Shown here piece by piece: positions 23,639 to 37,179 of a DNA stretch of 64,000 bases (positions are counted from its first letter, which is position 1; each line of letters starts with the position of its first letter). The notes under the pieces were generated by a model, which searched no databases, was not told the origin of the DNA, and saw only the letters and a list, made by a program, of their open reading frames with translations. The position numbers and the translations under genes were made by a program. This stretch comes from Chrysemys picta bellii (Eukaryota > Chordata > Testudines > Emydidae): assembly GCF_011386835.1 (NCBI RefSeq), contig NC_088792.1, positions 225,769,894 through 225,833,893 of the forward strand. The letters are read 5' to 3'.

Positions 23639-26600
23639 GTGCGGAAGGGCCGGGACGATACTTGGGAATGATAAACGAGAGCCCGGCGGCGCCTCCCCGA
23701 CAGGTGCCGTCCCGTCCCGTCCCGTCCCGGCGGCTGCGGTGCTCCGGGCTGCTGGGCGAGGGCTGGATCGGGCGCGGGAGGCTGGCCTGGCCAAGCCCAG
23801 GCTCTGCGGTTAGAGGCGCCGCCCGGCGGGCTGTATTTCCCGGCGGAGCGGGGCACAGGGAGCTGAGCGCTGGCGGGGGGCTGCTGCCTGCCCTTTCCAT
23901 GCACACACCTGGCACCCTGCCCCTGGGCCATCCCCCGCCGTGCTGCTCCCCACGGGGCCGTAACCTGCCACATGGTGTGGAGTGATCCGCCAGGCGGAGG
24001 CAGGTGGCTGGCTTTGTGTCACACCCCTTCTCTCACAAGACCCATATTTTTCAGGACTTAATAGCCAGGCCCGATGAGGCTGCCAGCTCTTGTTTGCAAG
24101 GCCCGAATAAAGCTGCTTAATGCAAAAACCCTCTTGTGCCGTTGAGCCTGGCTTTCAAACACTAGAGCAGAGGTTCCCAAACTTGGTTTGCAGCTCGTTC
24201 AGGGTAAGCCCCTGGTGGGCCGCCAGACTTTTGTTTACCTGAGTGTCCGCAGGTAGGGCCGCTCGCAGCTCCCAGCAGCCGCAGTTTGCCTGGAAACCCC
24301 TGCACTAGAGCAATGGAGAGGTGCCTCAGCCTGCAGAGAGTTTGGCTCCCATTGTTAGCTTCCTGCAAAGAAATGATATAAAATCTCTGCTGTAACCATT
24401 TCTTTATCAGCATTCATTTTCCCACCAGCTTTAAAACTATGAAATGCTTCCAAATAAAACTCTTTAAAACCATGTCTATGCTTGCCCATGCTTGCAGCAG
24501 CATGTAGGGTATGTGTAGCTAGGGGTCCTTGTGCTGGGGGTGCGCCAACAACCCCTGGCTTGAAGCGGTTTTCATCATATACAGGGTATACAGTTTTGTT
24601 CAATGGCTTTCAGCACCCCCACTATAAAAATTGTTCCAATACCATTGTGTGTAGCTACATGCTGCAGTGAAGGGCAGGTTGTGTCCACACTCACTGTGGT
24701 GTTTAGCTACATGTGGAAGTGAAAGTCTCCAGCGGAGAGCTGCTGGCATGTAAAGAGCTGTGTGGAATATATACTCTAGCGTTCAGGCATGTAGGGCCTT
24801 CTGCTGTACTCAACCATGCCTCATTGTCTACACTGCTATTTTATACCCATGCTAATTGGGCATTCTGTGTCTACTCTACACAATACCTAAGCGTAGACCT
24901 ACCCTTAGCTATTACTTAAGTAAAAGAAATGTGAAACTCTAGGCAGTATTACTGTTCTTGTTTAAATTACACATAAGGCCAATACATTGCTGACCAGTCC
25001 TGACCATTTTTCCTTTTTACTTACTAATATTAAGTTTGCACATTAATTATTGTTGATAAAGTCTATGAGTCTATTGAGACTAACATTTTTAACTGAAGCA
25101 TACAGTAGTTACATTCATCTTCAGGTTTCCAAACTGTTGAAGATCGGACTTGTAGTTAAGCAGGCTTTTTGAGTAGATGGTCTTTCATGGTGTTAAATTT
25201 ATCTAAAATAAAAGTTCCCTTTTTAACTAGCACAAATCTGTAGAATGCATATTAAGTTTGAGACACTGGGTGTATTTTAAAAGTTCTATTGCAATCTCAC
25301 TACTCTGTATGATTTTCTTAATAGCCCTCAGTTCTTCAGCTACTTTACTTTCCTGGATAATGAGCGTCTCATCACAATACTTATTACAGTCTTAAATACT
25401 GTGATTCTAAAACAGTTTGTCTTGCAGAGGGCTCTCTTTATTTGAATGTTTGTTGTTTGTAAGCCAACCCATAGTAGAACTGTAGCCCTGCAGCACTATG
25501 TGGTGAAATGTTAATATCACTCCAGAGAAAAGCAGAATGAAATTTTAGAACTCCGTTTTTGAGACAAAAATTTTAATATTTACAAAAACTAAGTACAACA
25601 TCTAAATTATAAGTACAATAATAATTTATTCCATACAAAAAAACTACATTAAAAGAACATTATTGAGGTTGCAAAGCCAAGCACTCAAAAGTGAGGGAAT
25701 GCCAGTATTAAGGTTGCTGGGCAACCTTAATTCACCCCATTTGTGCATACTCATTATGATAACTATGTTATATACTACTTTTTTCTACAGGGCCCTTGCC
25801 TCTTTCAGAGCTCAGAATGGATGGCATTTACTCTGTGAGCAGCTAGTCAATATTTCTAATCATTGTTCAATGGTTGGCCCCATGACTTATTTACTGCACT
25901 CTATTGAAAATCTGCTCTGAAGACAGAATTACTAATTTCTTCTTGGACTTCTTTATGGTGCTCATCACTAAAGTATTTGTGTGCTTCACAAATGTTAATG
26001 AATTAATTTTCACAACCCTGGGAGGTACATGGGTGGTATGTCCATTTTACAAATTTGGAACTGAGGCACAGTGCGATTGAAATAAAAAATATCCGCTAAT
26101 TTTGGGTGCCCAATTGGAGATGCCTGTGATCCAATTTTTGGAGTATTTAGTATTATATTGCACTGGGTTTATTCAAAGCACAGCTTTGAGAGAGGCACTG
26201 GGTGTCCAAGGTGCCTGAGTGGCCACAGCTCCCGTGCTCAGGTCACTGCAGCAGCACCCTCTCCTCTCCCGTTAAGTTGAAATCAAGCTACCAAAAATGT
26301 CATATTTGGTATCCCTTCGCATACTGTTCTTAAAGCTGAATCTGCCAGAGAAATGGCAGCATATAGGGCTATCCTTGGGGAAAGCCTTTCTAATACACGT
26401 TATTATGCTTGGGTGTAAGCCTTTAAGCACTTGCTGAAGTCAGTGTTAAACACATGCTTAAGTGCTTTGCTGAATTGGGATCTTAATATTAGTACATTCT
26501 GTCATGGTTGTAAACATGTTATATAGGAACTGGAAAAATATAAATTAAAAGCTATTACTGTTGTGTTCTCTAACAACCTTATTGAAAGGCATATTGTTTC

Positions 26601-29600
26601 ACATAAACACAGAATAGCTTTGTCTTAACCTTTTACAAGTAATATGAGTGCTTTCTATGTATTCTGAACAGATGCTTCTGTATAAAAGTCTTGTCATTCT
26701 TAATGAGGTAATTCAGATTTGTGTTTAATATGTAAATAAATACATGTGTATTTATTTCAGAGTACAGGTATCCAGACAAATATTTATATGAGTATCTGAA
26801 TAATGTCACTCATGTTTCTAAATCAATAAGGAACCTAGGCTTCTAAAACAATGCATACAATGTTTATTCTCTTGTTCTTTGTATAGTTTATATCTCTAGT
26901 CTTATAGATTTTCTAAAAAGTCTGGTATTGTATGTAGTTGGCTTTGGCTGGGTTATATGAAGATGAAGTTAAAGGCAAGTTATCCCATTCTGACAGACCA
27001 CCAGCTACAGTGGTCGGTAACCCAAGAGTACCAGTTCAGAGGTAAGAAGTGTTTTGTACATTAGGATTAGTAATTTATTTGACATCTATAATATCTGTTT
27101 CAGTTTACTAATCCTGCTTTTGTCACAACATTCAGAAATTTGATCTCAAAGAGGTATTATATTCCAATGCTTGTTTAAAAAGCTATAACAACACAGAAGA
27201 GTAAAGTGCAGGACCCTATAATACTTTGCTTCCTTAGGAAGTGTTTGTAGCATATATTTATTTATCGAGCAGTCTTCATTCTGCAACTGTTCCCAACCAC
27301 TTTATGTTTCTGTTAGATGCTGGCAAAAGGCTTAAAGTTAAATGCAGAAGTAGTTATGCTGTCACAGATTTGGACGTATGACCTGTATTCTTTTGGGGGG
27401 AACAACTGTTAGGATCAGGAGCAATTCACATGGAAGGCTATGCATAAGTGCCTCTTCTGGGTCAGGAAACCACAGTGCTCATGTCAACATGAGGACTATG
27501 ATCCGTGACTGTTAAGCCCTATCCAAAATTATCCCTCAGCAGCATCTACCATAGGAGAATTGGCAAATATCCTCTAAGGTTCTTCATGGGAACAAAGAAC
27601 TTGGGTGGACAACTTCTGTGTGGTAGAGGAATGTAATATATTTTTCTCTGTTTTTTTCTGGCATGTTTAGGTGCATGTGGCCAACAAGAATTTGCTTTAA
27701 GTACTTAGGGTTCACATAACAGAATATATGGAGATTCATTATAGCATTCTCAAATAAATTTTAAAAAAATCATGCCAAGTTTAAATTAATGAAATACAAA
27801 AAAACTGAACAGTAAGATGTGTTTGGTTTAAAAAAAAAAAAACAATCTATATGTGGCAAGTGACTGGGACATGATAAACCAAACACAAGGCTTGGGTGTC
27901 TTTCTAAAAAGACCCCAGCCACACAGATGTGTCAATGTGAATCTCATTTTTTTTTTAAATGGGTATATACCAGCGGACATCTCCATGACTGGTGACAAAC
28001 CTACAGTCCATTTGTGCACATGGATCTCTGGAAAGATGAAATTCAGCCCAAGGCTGGATACTTGGGGGACAATAATAATTGTTTCTGGTTGAGATCACCA
28101 ATCTACAGATATCACTATTAAAAAGCTGCTTGCCAATACATACCACAAAGTTATTATAGTTACTTCCTATTCCATGTAGGGAATAGGTTGGTACTGAATC
28201 TTGAATACTTCAGAATGGTATATGTTGGCAAACTCTAGCTCTTTATTGGCAATCATATACCATGACTCAGATGAATCTCTTTTGGAAAGAAAAGATGCCC
28301 CCTTAACACAATGTTAAATAATTCCTAATTTGGCTAGATTGTAGTCTACATCAGTGTTTCTCAAACTGGGGCCGCTGCTTGTGCAGGGAAAGCCCCTGGC
28401 GGGCCAGGCCGGTTTGTTTACCTGCCCCGTCCAGAGGTCCGGCCGATCGCGGCTCCCACTGGCCGCGGTTTGCCGCTGGAAGCGGCGCGGGCCGAGGGAC
28501 GTACTGGCTGCTCTTCCCACAGCTCCCATTGTCCTGCAGCGGTGAACCAGCCAGTGGGAGCCGCGATCGGCTGGACCTGTGGATGGGGCAGGTAAACAAA
28601 CCAGCCCGGCCTGCCAGGGGCTTTCCCTACACGAGCGGCAGCCCCTGTTTGAGAAACACTGGTCTACATCGATTGTCAAAGTTCCATTGAAGTCAGTGGA
28701 GCTATGGCAGTGTGCACCAGTGGTGGACTATCCCATGGATGTGAAGCTAGTACAGTGGTTCTGATTCCCTATTTCAAAGTATCTGTTAAATTCATTCTAA
28801 ATGTTTACTGTAAACCTTTGCAGTGTTGGCTTTAAGAATATTTTTGAATCCATGTAATAAACAGAAAGGAATAGCGGAAACTACTGCTTGTAAGCTCTTT
28901 GGGAGCAGTGACTGTCTTTTTGGTCTGTGTACTGCACCTATCACAATGGGGTCCTGGTTCATGACTGGGGCTCCTAGCACTTTGGTAATATAAATAAATA
29001 ATAATGATGCTGGTTGGTCCCATTGTAGTTCAAGTACTACAAAGCCAGTTTTCAAATATAATTGAAGGTTAAGGGCCAGATTCTGCAACCCTTATTCACA
29101 TTGAATGTTACCTACTGATGTTAGTGAGGCCACTTGTGGAGTAAATTGTCATTCAGCATGCATAAGGGCATTGCTGTATGGCCCTAAATGAGCTGCCCTC
29201 CATTCTTTCCTTGCTACATGGTGAATATTTGGAACTATGTGGCCAAAAGAACATATGCTGTTACAGTAGGTCAGCAATTTAGAATTATTTTATAAAATAC
29301 ATAAACAGTTAGCCTGAATGGCTGTTGGAGCCCATCAGGTCAGAACTTTTGAGAGTCCTTATTTTCGCTCTTTTTTTTTTTTGTTTTGTTAAGTATATAA
29401 AAAACTAACCATTTTACATAGTCATAAGTGTGAAGTGCTTGTTAAAGTGGATATATTATGCAGGATATATATCAGTAATGTTTTTAATAAAACTGAGTTT
29501 TTTAAAATATTTGTTGGCAGTCTAAAAATTGACTCCTTCAGAAGCTTGAGAAAACCAGAAAGAAGCATGAGTGATGACAAAGAAAACCAAAGGTACTGTA

Positions 29601-32600
29601 AAAACAGAAGCTTATTTATCTATAACAATTATGAATAGAATATTAATCTAGATTTTATTTTTTTTCATTCATACATTTTTCCCTTTCTTCTTTCTTCATA
29701 ATGGTGTTGATCTTAGTCTTTGCTCTAAGTGGTAACATAAGGGCTGTTGTGTGACTCATTAGAGGGAAATGGTGACATGAAGTATGGAGGATAGCCTTTC
29801 CTATTTAAAATAAAATGCTTTGTCCAATTTTCAAACTATAATCTGAATCTTTCTGAACTGTAAGCTTTCATTCTTAATCTCCTTGGTTTTACATGTAATA
29901 TTTATTTTAACATACCTCTGCCCCCGTAAAATATTGCTCTTGATAATCCATAATGCTCAGGCCAAATTTAGGAAAATAAATTTTAAAATTAAATCAAATT
30001 TATATTTACAAAATATGTAACATAATTATATATTTCTTAGATTTTATTTCTGGACTGAAATGAATATGAGATAGAGGTATTAAAATGTGCTAGTAACTCT
30101 TCCAAATATGCTTATTTTTTACCTCAGCATTACTGTCCATTATATTTGGTAAGCAACTCTAGCACCTTTTATTTAAATCATTTTTGGTTTTTGGGTCATA
30201 GTCAGATTTACACAGGTGCATACAGGGCCAGCTCCAGGCGCCAGCTAAGGAAGCAGGTGCTTGGGACAGCCAATACAAAGGGGTGGCACTCTGTCCGCTA
30301 TTGGGGCGGCCCATTCGGGTCTTCGGCAGTGGGTCCCTCAGTCCCTCTTTCTCTTTGAGCTGCTGCCGAAGTGCCGTCGTTTTTTTGTTTTTGTTTTGTT
30401 TTGTTTTTTCCGCCGCTTTGGGCTGCAGAAAACCTGGATCCAGCCCTGGGTGCATATTGAGTAATTTTCCTCTAGAATAATCTAACTCAAATCTTTTCTA
30501 ATGAATCTTTTCCCCTCTTCTCTGTGTTTGTGTTCTTGTTTCACAGCTTAACTTTGTTGGATACAAATCGGACATCAGGAATAGTAACATACAAAAGCCA
30601 GTAGGAGAACACGTCCATCTCCCTGGACATTCTATAATAGATTTAAAAGTAGCCATACTTGAACAAAAAAACTTCAAAAACAGACTTCAAAAAGAAACTG
30701 CAGAACTAAAATTCATTTGCAAATTTAACACCATTAATTTGGGCTTGAACAGGGACTGGGAGTGGCTGGCTCACTACAAAAGCAACTTTCCCTCTCCTGA
30801 CATTGACACCTCCTCATCAATTATTGGGAGTGGACTACATCCACCCTGATTGGCCCTGTCAACACTGGTTCTCCACTTGTTAGGTAACTCCCTTCTCTTC
30901 ATGTGTCAGTATAATAATGCCTGCATCTGTAATTTTCACTCCATGCATCTGAAGAAGTGGGTTTTTTACCCATGAAAGCTTATGCCCAAATAAATCTGTT
31001 AGTCTTTAAGGTGCCACCGGACTCCTCGTTGTTTTTGTGGATACAGACTAACATGGCTACCCCATGATATTTGTGTTCCTTTGTTACCTTCATTTGTGTG
31101 AATCTTGTATTTAATATAAAAGGTAACACTTAATCCTTAAACTGCTAGCAATAAGTTAATATCTTGTTAGAACAATCACCTCCGCTTCATCACATCACCC
31201 TTAGTTTATAGACATCAGTGTTGAGATAGCAGAATCAGTTTTATTCTAGTAAGCAGCAGCAGATTGACTTGTTTTATCCTGAATCAACTCACCTTGCCTC
31301 CTATACTTAAATAGTATACCCAAGGAGAATCAGAAGCATTCAGCATTTTATTGGCTGTTTAAAATCAAATCAAATAGAACATAAATCAAAGATGCTACAG
31401 CTTGGCAGTATGTCATATCTATCTATCTAAATTTGGATAGCATCCATCACCATGGTGTCTAAACATACATTAGCCACTAGCACTTCTAGTCTCTTAATCT
31501 TACTCTCCGACATGTATATAACTTCTGATTACAGATAATAAAACTACTAAATAATACACTCTATGAAATGGATCTCATGCAATGGCTAGAAATTAGTCTA
31601 GTTTGAAAATAAGCTAGATGTTTACTACTGTTTGTTTTATCCAATGGTTTTCTCTGAAGTTACTGCAAACTCTAAAGTGCCTCAGAATATAAATTAATTG
31701 TAGTTAAAAAGAACTAATATTGTTAGAAATGAGACCATAATAGACCATTAAGCCTAAGATCTCACTTTGGTGCTATTTTTAGTTGTTCTCCCAAATAGTT
31801 GTACGTTAATTCTACAAAGGCAGTGTTAATTGTGCATCTGATTTTCCAATGCATCTGCATTTGATCAGACCAGCCATAGTCTCATGCACAGAACCTCCCA
31901 GTGGAGATTATTCTTTGGAATCCACACAAGATAAGGCATGTAAAGTCACAGCTATGTCGGGACTGTGTTCATATGACCATGGTTCCTAACCTCTAGGAAC
32001 CTCTATACCTTTGTAGGTCCACTACTGTAACAATTCTTTTAGTAGTGCTTCTTTGTGTATTGGGAAAACCAGAACTGGGTGGAATGCTTCTGTTATCAAA
32101 GTGAAGAGGTTTTGTGCCAGAATTTGGCTCCATTTGTTTACTGAGCTTTTTTATTGAAAAATGGGTGTCCATCAATTACTTCAGAAGGATCATCACTGAT
32201 GAACATTATTGTTTAAAGATTTTACTCAGGTGACTCAGAATATAGCGGACTACAGATTGTTGGGCCTTCTAATAAGAATCCCAGTAAAATTGTTGGTGAA
32301 CTTTTCAAAGAGGCGAAAGAACATGGGGCAGTTCCACTGGATGAAGCCGCAAGAGCCTCAGGTGATTTTAGTAAAGCTAAAGTAAGTATAAAAAAGATAG
32401 TTTAGTAAAAACCAAATGAATTAGTTATTTTTGCCTACAGGGCTTATTGTCTTGTAAATTATATTACTAATGCTTGCAAATATTCAATTTTCAATCTTAA
32501 CATTTCATAGTACACTGACTGCTTAGCATGGTTAGAATTTCTAACTACCTAATTTGCTAATTAGAAGGCATATCAGTTAGAACATTGTGTGTTTGTGTTA

Positions 32601-35600
32601 ACTAAAGAAGCAGGCTTGTTCACATTTTAATTTATATGCTTGCACCCCATTAAATATCTTTGTAAATTGTTTCACGTATCTATTCAAGCTGTTTAATTTT
32701 TGTAATTAACTTTCTTTTAAATATTTTATCAGTCATTTTCAGGTGGTGGATACAGATTGGGTGACTCATCCCGGAAGCGCTCTGAATATATATATGGAGA
32801 AAATCCGAATGGGCAAGATGTAAGTAAAATGTTGAATAGCAGAAAATAGTGCTACACATCCTGCAATGTTTGAAGCCCAAGTTGTCAAGATAATGTTTTT
32901 ATATAACAATAGTTTTGTTTATAATGAATAGCTATAGAGCCATGTAATGTACATTTTAAGAATAATTTCTTAAAGCCAAAGGGTCTACATGGACAAAAAT
33001 ACATAGATTATGAAGTGCAGAGCCTCTTCTGGTAGAGGAAAGAGGTGTTCGGCAAAGAAGTTGGCTGACTGGGTCCAGTGTTGTGAAAAGAAAGGGTTGT
33101 ATTGCTGTGAGTGCTCTGTGACTCTAATATGAGTTGCAAAGTGCTCCTTTCGAATTAAACGCTTAATTTTGTGAGGAGGTGCCTACCATATTTAAAAGCT
33201 CTATAGGCATTAGTTGTGTTGATTCAGCCCTATTAAGCATCTCACAACAATTCATAACTTGCAATTTTGTGTGTTGTCTTTATTCCCTGTGAAATAGAAA
33301 ACTGAGTGTCATTGATAATAAGCTACTGGAATACTCACTAGCTAGATAAGATCCTTCTAAAGTTGATATTGTGTAGGAAGAAAATAAATATTATATTTGA
33401 CTAATTTTAAGTCCAGTTTAGGGTGAAGAGAAAACAACCAGAATGGTTATACTTTATAAACCTTTCTTTATAAAAGTGGCATAATAGTTTTCTGTGTTGT
33501 TGTAGCTCAGTGATTTGTGTGTTAAGTTATAGTTGGCAAGATGTCTTTTCCTGTCAGCCTTGCATATTATTTGCACACTGAGAGTCAAACAGGGTTCTTT
33601 CCATATCATGCATCATCACCAATAATAAATGTTCTGACATCCAAATTGGGCCCTCACCTACACCTGTGAAAGTGCTGGGCTCTGTATGACAAATTGAATA
33701 GAATAGAGTTGTTTCCTGATTGCCATTGTTTTCAGCAGACTTGGATAGGTGTGACTGATAGGAGCTTAATAAACAACTTTATTGATGCACAAGATGGAAA
33801 AAACATCAGCAGTAATTGAATCTTAGCTGAGCTTGGTCAGCAGTACTAACAGGAGTAAAGAACAGTAAAGCTTACTTTTGCCACCAAAGAGAGCAGACAT
33901 GACTCTGAATATACACAGGGAATAGAATTGTGAACTAAAATGATGCCATTTTTATATAGTCACTTTTCAGAGTAAAACTACACTATAATATCAGTAAAAC
34001 TAAATTAACACTAAAGTATCTTTCTCTCTCTGGTGCCCTTCAGGGTCCTGTGCTAGGTCATCTCCTCTTTGTCCTCTGTGCTCAAGATAGCTGAAATCAT
34101 GTGGAGCTAACACCTCTATGCAAATTATTTTACAAGTCTAATTCTCTGCCTCTAATCTTCATCCCTCTGTCCACCTCTTCACTATGTTTGATATACTTAC
34201 ATGAATGTCCTCCTGCCATCTCAAACTCATTTCCTCCAACCCTGAACTTTTCTCCTAATCTATCTTCATTTTCTTTTCTTAACACCATTGTCAACTCCAC
34301 TACTCTCCCATATTTGCAATCTTGGTGTTATCTTTGACTTCTCCTGCTCTTTCTGCACCATAACTAGTGTTAAGTTCTGTCACTTCTTCCTTTCTAAGGG
34401 CTTGTCTACATATAAACAAAGTGTGTGAATGAACAGCACACTAGCCTGTTGCACACACTAAATCCCTGTTTGGATCCTGCTACTTCATACCAACAGTTCT
34501 GTAGTGTGCTTTGACCCACTGTTGTTTGAAACAGGTTGTATGAAACAGCAGTAAATCAAAGCACACCACAGAACTTTTAGTGTGCAGTAGCAGAGTCCTC
34601 ATGGCCTGCTAGTGTGCTCTACAGTCACACCCTGGATTTCTGCACAAGTCCTGTGTTTGCAAGCCCTAAAAAAACAAAATTCAACTATAGCCAGTGTTAA
34701 AACCCTTGTCTATGCTTTTGTCATATTCATCTTCCTTCCTGCAACCACTTCCTCTGTGGTCTTCGGAATTCTCACCTCTACCTCTCTCCCATCTATCCAA
34801 AATACCATTGCTAAAGTCATCTTTATCTGCATCTACTCTGCCTTTATAATTGTCCCCTTCAGCCTTTTGCTGGATTCTTTTCTTACTGCATCAGGTTTCT
34901 CATTCTTGCCTTTAAGATTCTGCACAATTTTGCCCTATCCTTATCTCTACTTTTCTTTCTTCCTATGCTCTTGCATGCTCCTTTTCTGCACTATAATCAT
35001 CTCTCTCTGCTGCTCCCTCATTCTCCTTTTCCTACTCTATGCCTCATCTTTTATGCTTTTCCCAAGCTTGGGAGAAATCTCTTGCTGCTTCTTGTAAATC
35101 CAGACTTCCACATATTTCTTCTGTTAACCCTGAAATGTTCTTACCAATTTTCCCTGGGAGTAAGTCACACTCTCTCACCCAGATATTTTCCTGAATTTTT
35201 TCCTCATCTGTTTTAGAATGCAACCTCTTCTGGGCAGGAATGTCCTTTTATGTTTTGTAAAGCATTGTATAATTGTTTAGTGTTGTATAAATGCTTAAGT
35301 AATCGCATCTTGATTATTGAAACTTCCTTTCTCTCGCCTTGACAAATGCAGTCTTGCCCTGCTTATTTCCACCAAGAATGCTTCTGCAAAGATCATTTTC
35401 CTAGCTCATCACTTCGACTATGTAACCTTTCTCTTTGTATCTCTTCACAGGCTTCCTTCTTCTCTATTGTATCAAATATAAACTACTTATCTGCACTTTC
35501 AAGGCCTTTCATGACTATCCTCCTCCCTACCTGTCATCTCTCTATCATTGAAAGGTTGACTCCTACCTCCAATAAATCTATGATGCTAGTCTCAATCACC

Positions 35601-37074
35601 CACTTGTTACATTTGCAGACAAGTACTTTCATGCTTTCTCTCATGCTGCCCGTTGTGCCTTGGAGAAACTCCCTGTAAGCATGCACAAAACAAACTCATT
35701 ATCCTATTTTGAATCCCTCTTTTAAAATTCTCCTTTGCCCTGAGGCCTACAGAAAATATGACAATGGTTAGGCTGCTGGATATGCTGAGAATACACATCA
35801 TACATACCATGCTGACCAATATGTCTCATTGTTTCCTTGTACTCCCCGGTCAGTCTGTCTGTACCCATCTATTGTCTCTTAGCTTACACTTGGATTGTAA
35901 GGTCTTGGGGGCAGGCAGGGTCTGTATTTTTGTTCTGTGTTATACAGTGTCTATCAGAGTGGGGTCCTAGTCCATGACTTGGGGCTCTGAGGTGTTACAA
36001 TAAAAATAACTATGATAAAGCTAGTTATGGGAATTAGTAACTTTAACTCTTGCTTTATTCCACAAGCGATTAGAATAGTAGAAGTAATCTACAAGTTTGT
36101 GTGTGCTAGGTCAATTTTAAACAAAAACAGTATTCGCTATTTTGAAAGCAGTTGCATCACCTGTTAAGCCTAGTACACTATTGTTGGCATATATTTTCTG
36201 TGTACCTTGTATTTTATCTATTAGCTATGTCACTGATAAAAGTCAAGGCTTATTGTGAAGTACAAGGTTGCCAATCTGTCGGAGGTCTCAGTACCACTAA
36301 GTTTGTAATTTCAACTGTAGCAACAGTGCAAATGTTACTAGAAGTCAATATCACTTTTTTGGGTTAATCTAAAAATGACAGTCCAAAATCTCTTTACAAA
36401 AGCGAACACGTTTTTATTTCTTTTGCCTTCTATCTTATGTTTCTGTGTTTTGCTACAAAATGTGTTTTGTTTTAGATTCAGTACTCTAATGTTTGCCAAT
36501 ATGTACAAAGCTAACAAAAAAGATCAGCAGATAATTGCTTAGGAATTTTTTTGTTTAGTTTTTTATTATACTTTCTTTGCTCAATAGGTTCAAATTTTGC
36601 TTAAACTGTGGAGGAATGGTTTCAGTTTAGATGATGGAGAGTTGAGAACTTACACAGACCCAACAAATGCTCAGTTTCTTGAGTCTGTTAAAAGAGGGTA
36701 AGTTATAATGGTGGTTATTTTGCTGACTATATCAGAGCAGTCAGGTGGAGAGAAGGGAAATAGTAATAAAACAGTGATTATTATTAAAAGTATATAACCT
36801 TTCTGCAGTGTAAAGCAACTGAGTACTGAAACATTAAATAATCCTTCTACCAGAAACAAGATTAGGCTGATTGATGTTCCTGCAGAGATACAGACAGTGT
36901 ACAGTAACTCCTCGCTTAACGTAGTTATGTTCCTGAAAAATGCTACCTTAAGTGAAACGATGTTAAGCGAATCCAATTTCCCCATAAGAATTAATGTAAA
37001 TGGGGGGGAGGGGGGAGTTAGGTTCCAGGGAAATTTTTTTCGTGAGATAAAAACTATATATATAATATAACTTA

Positions 37075-37116
<42 letters not shown>

Positions 37117-37141
37117 TTAAAAAACTTATACTTTGTGTGTG

Positions 37142-37179
<38 letters not shown>

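Larger units (their letters stand above)
23230..23960. promoter_or_regulatory. CpG-island promoter of UBXN2B
   Basis: A strongly GC- and CpG-rich block covering exon 1 and both sides, in an otherwise AT-rich window. No TATA box was seen at a fitting distance, as usual for a housekeeping CpG promoter. A short (cccgt)n run lies at about 23705-23730 just inside intron 1. The transcription start cannot be fixed from sequence; it is probably between about 23400 and 23520. Confidence 0.75.

Noticed and set aside
23437..23973. 178-codon minus-strand frame at the CpG island
   Set aside because: High GC content removes stop codons. It is antisense to exon 1 with no recognisable domain. A divergent gene cannot be excluded but is not supported.
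34612..35097. 161-codon hydrophobic + strand frame that looks like a membrane protein
   Set aside because: CT-rich L2/L3-like LINE sequence, whose pyrimidine bias gives Leu/Phe/Ser-rich translations. Its order matches the LINE 3' region.
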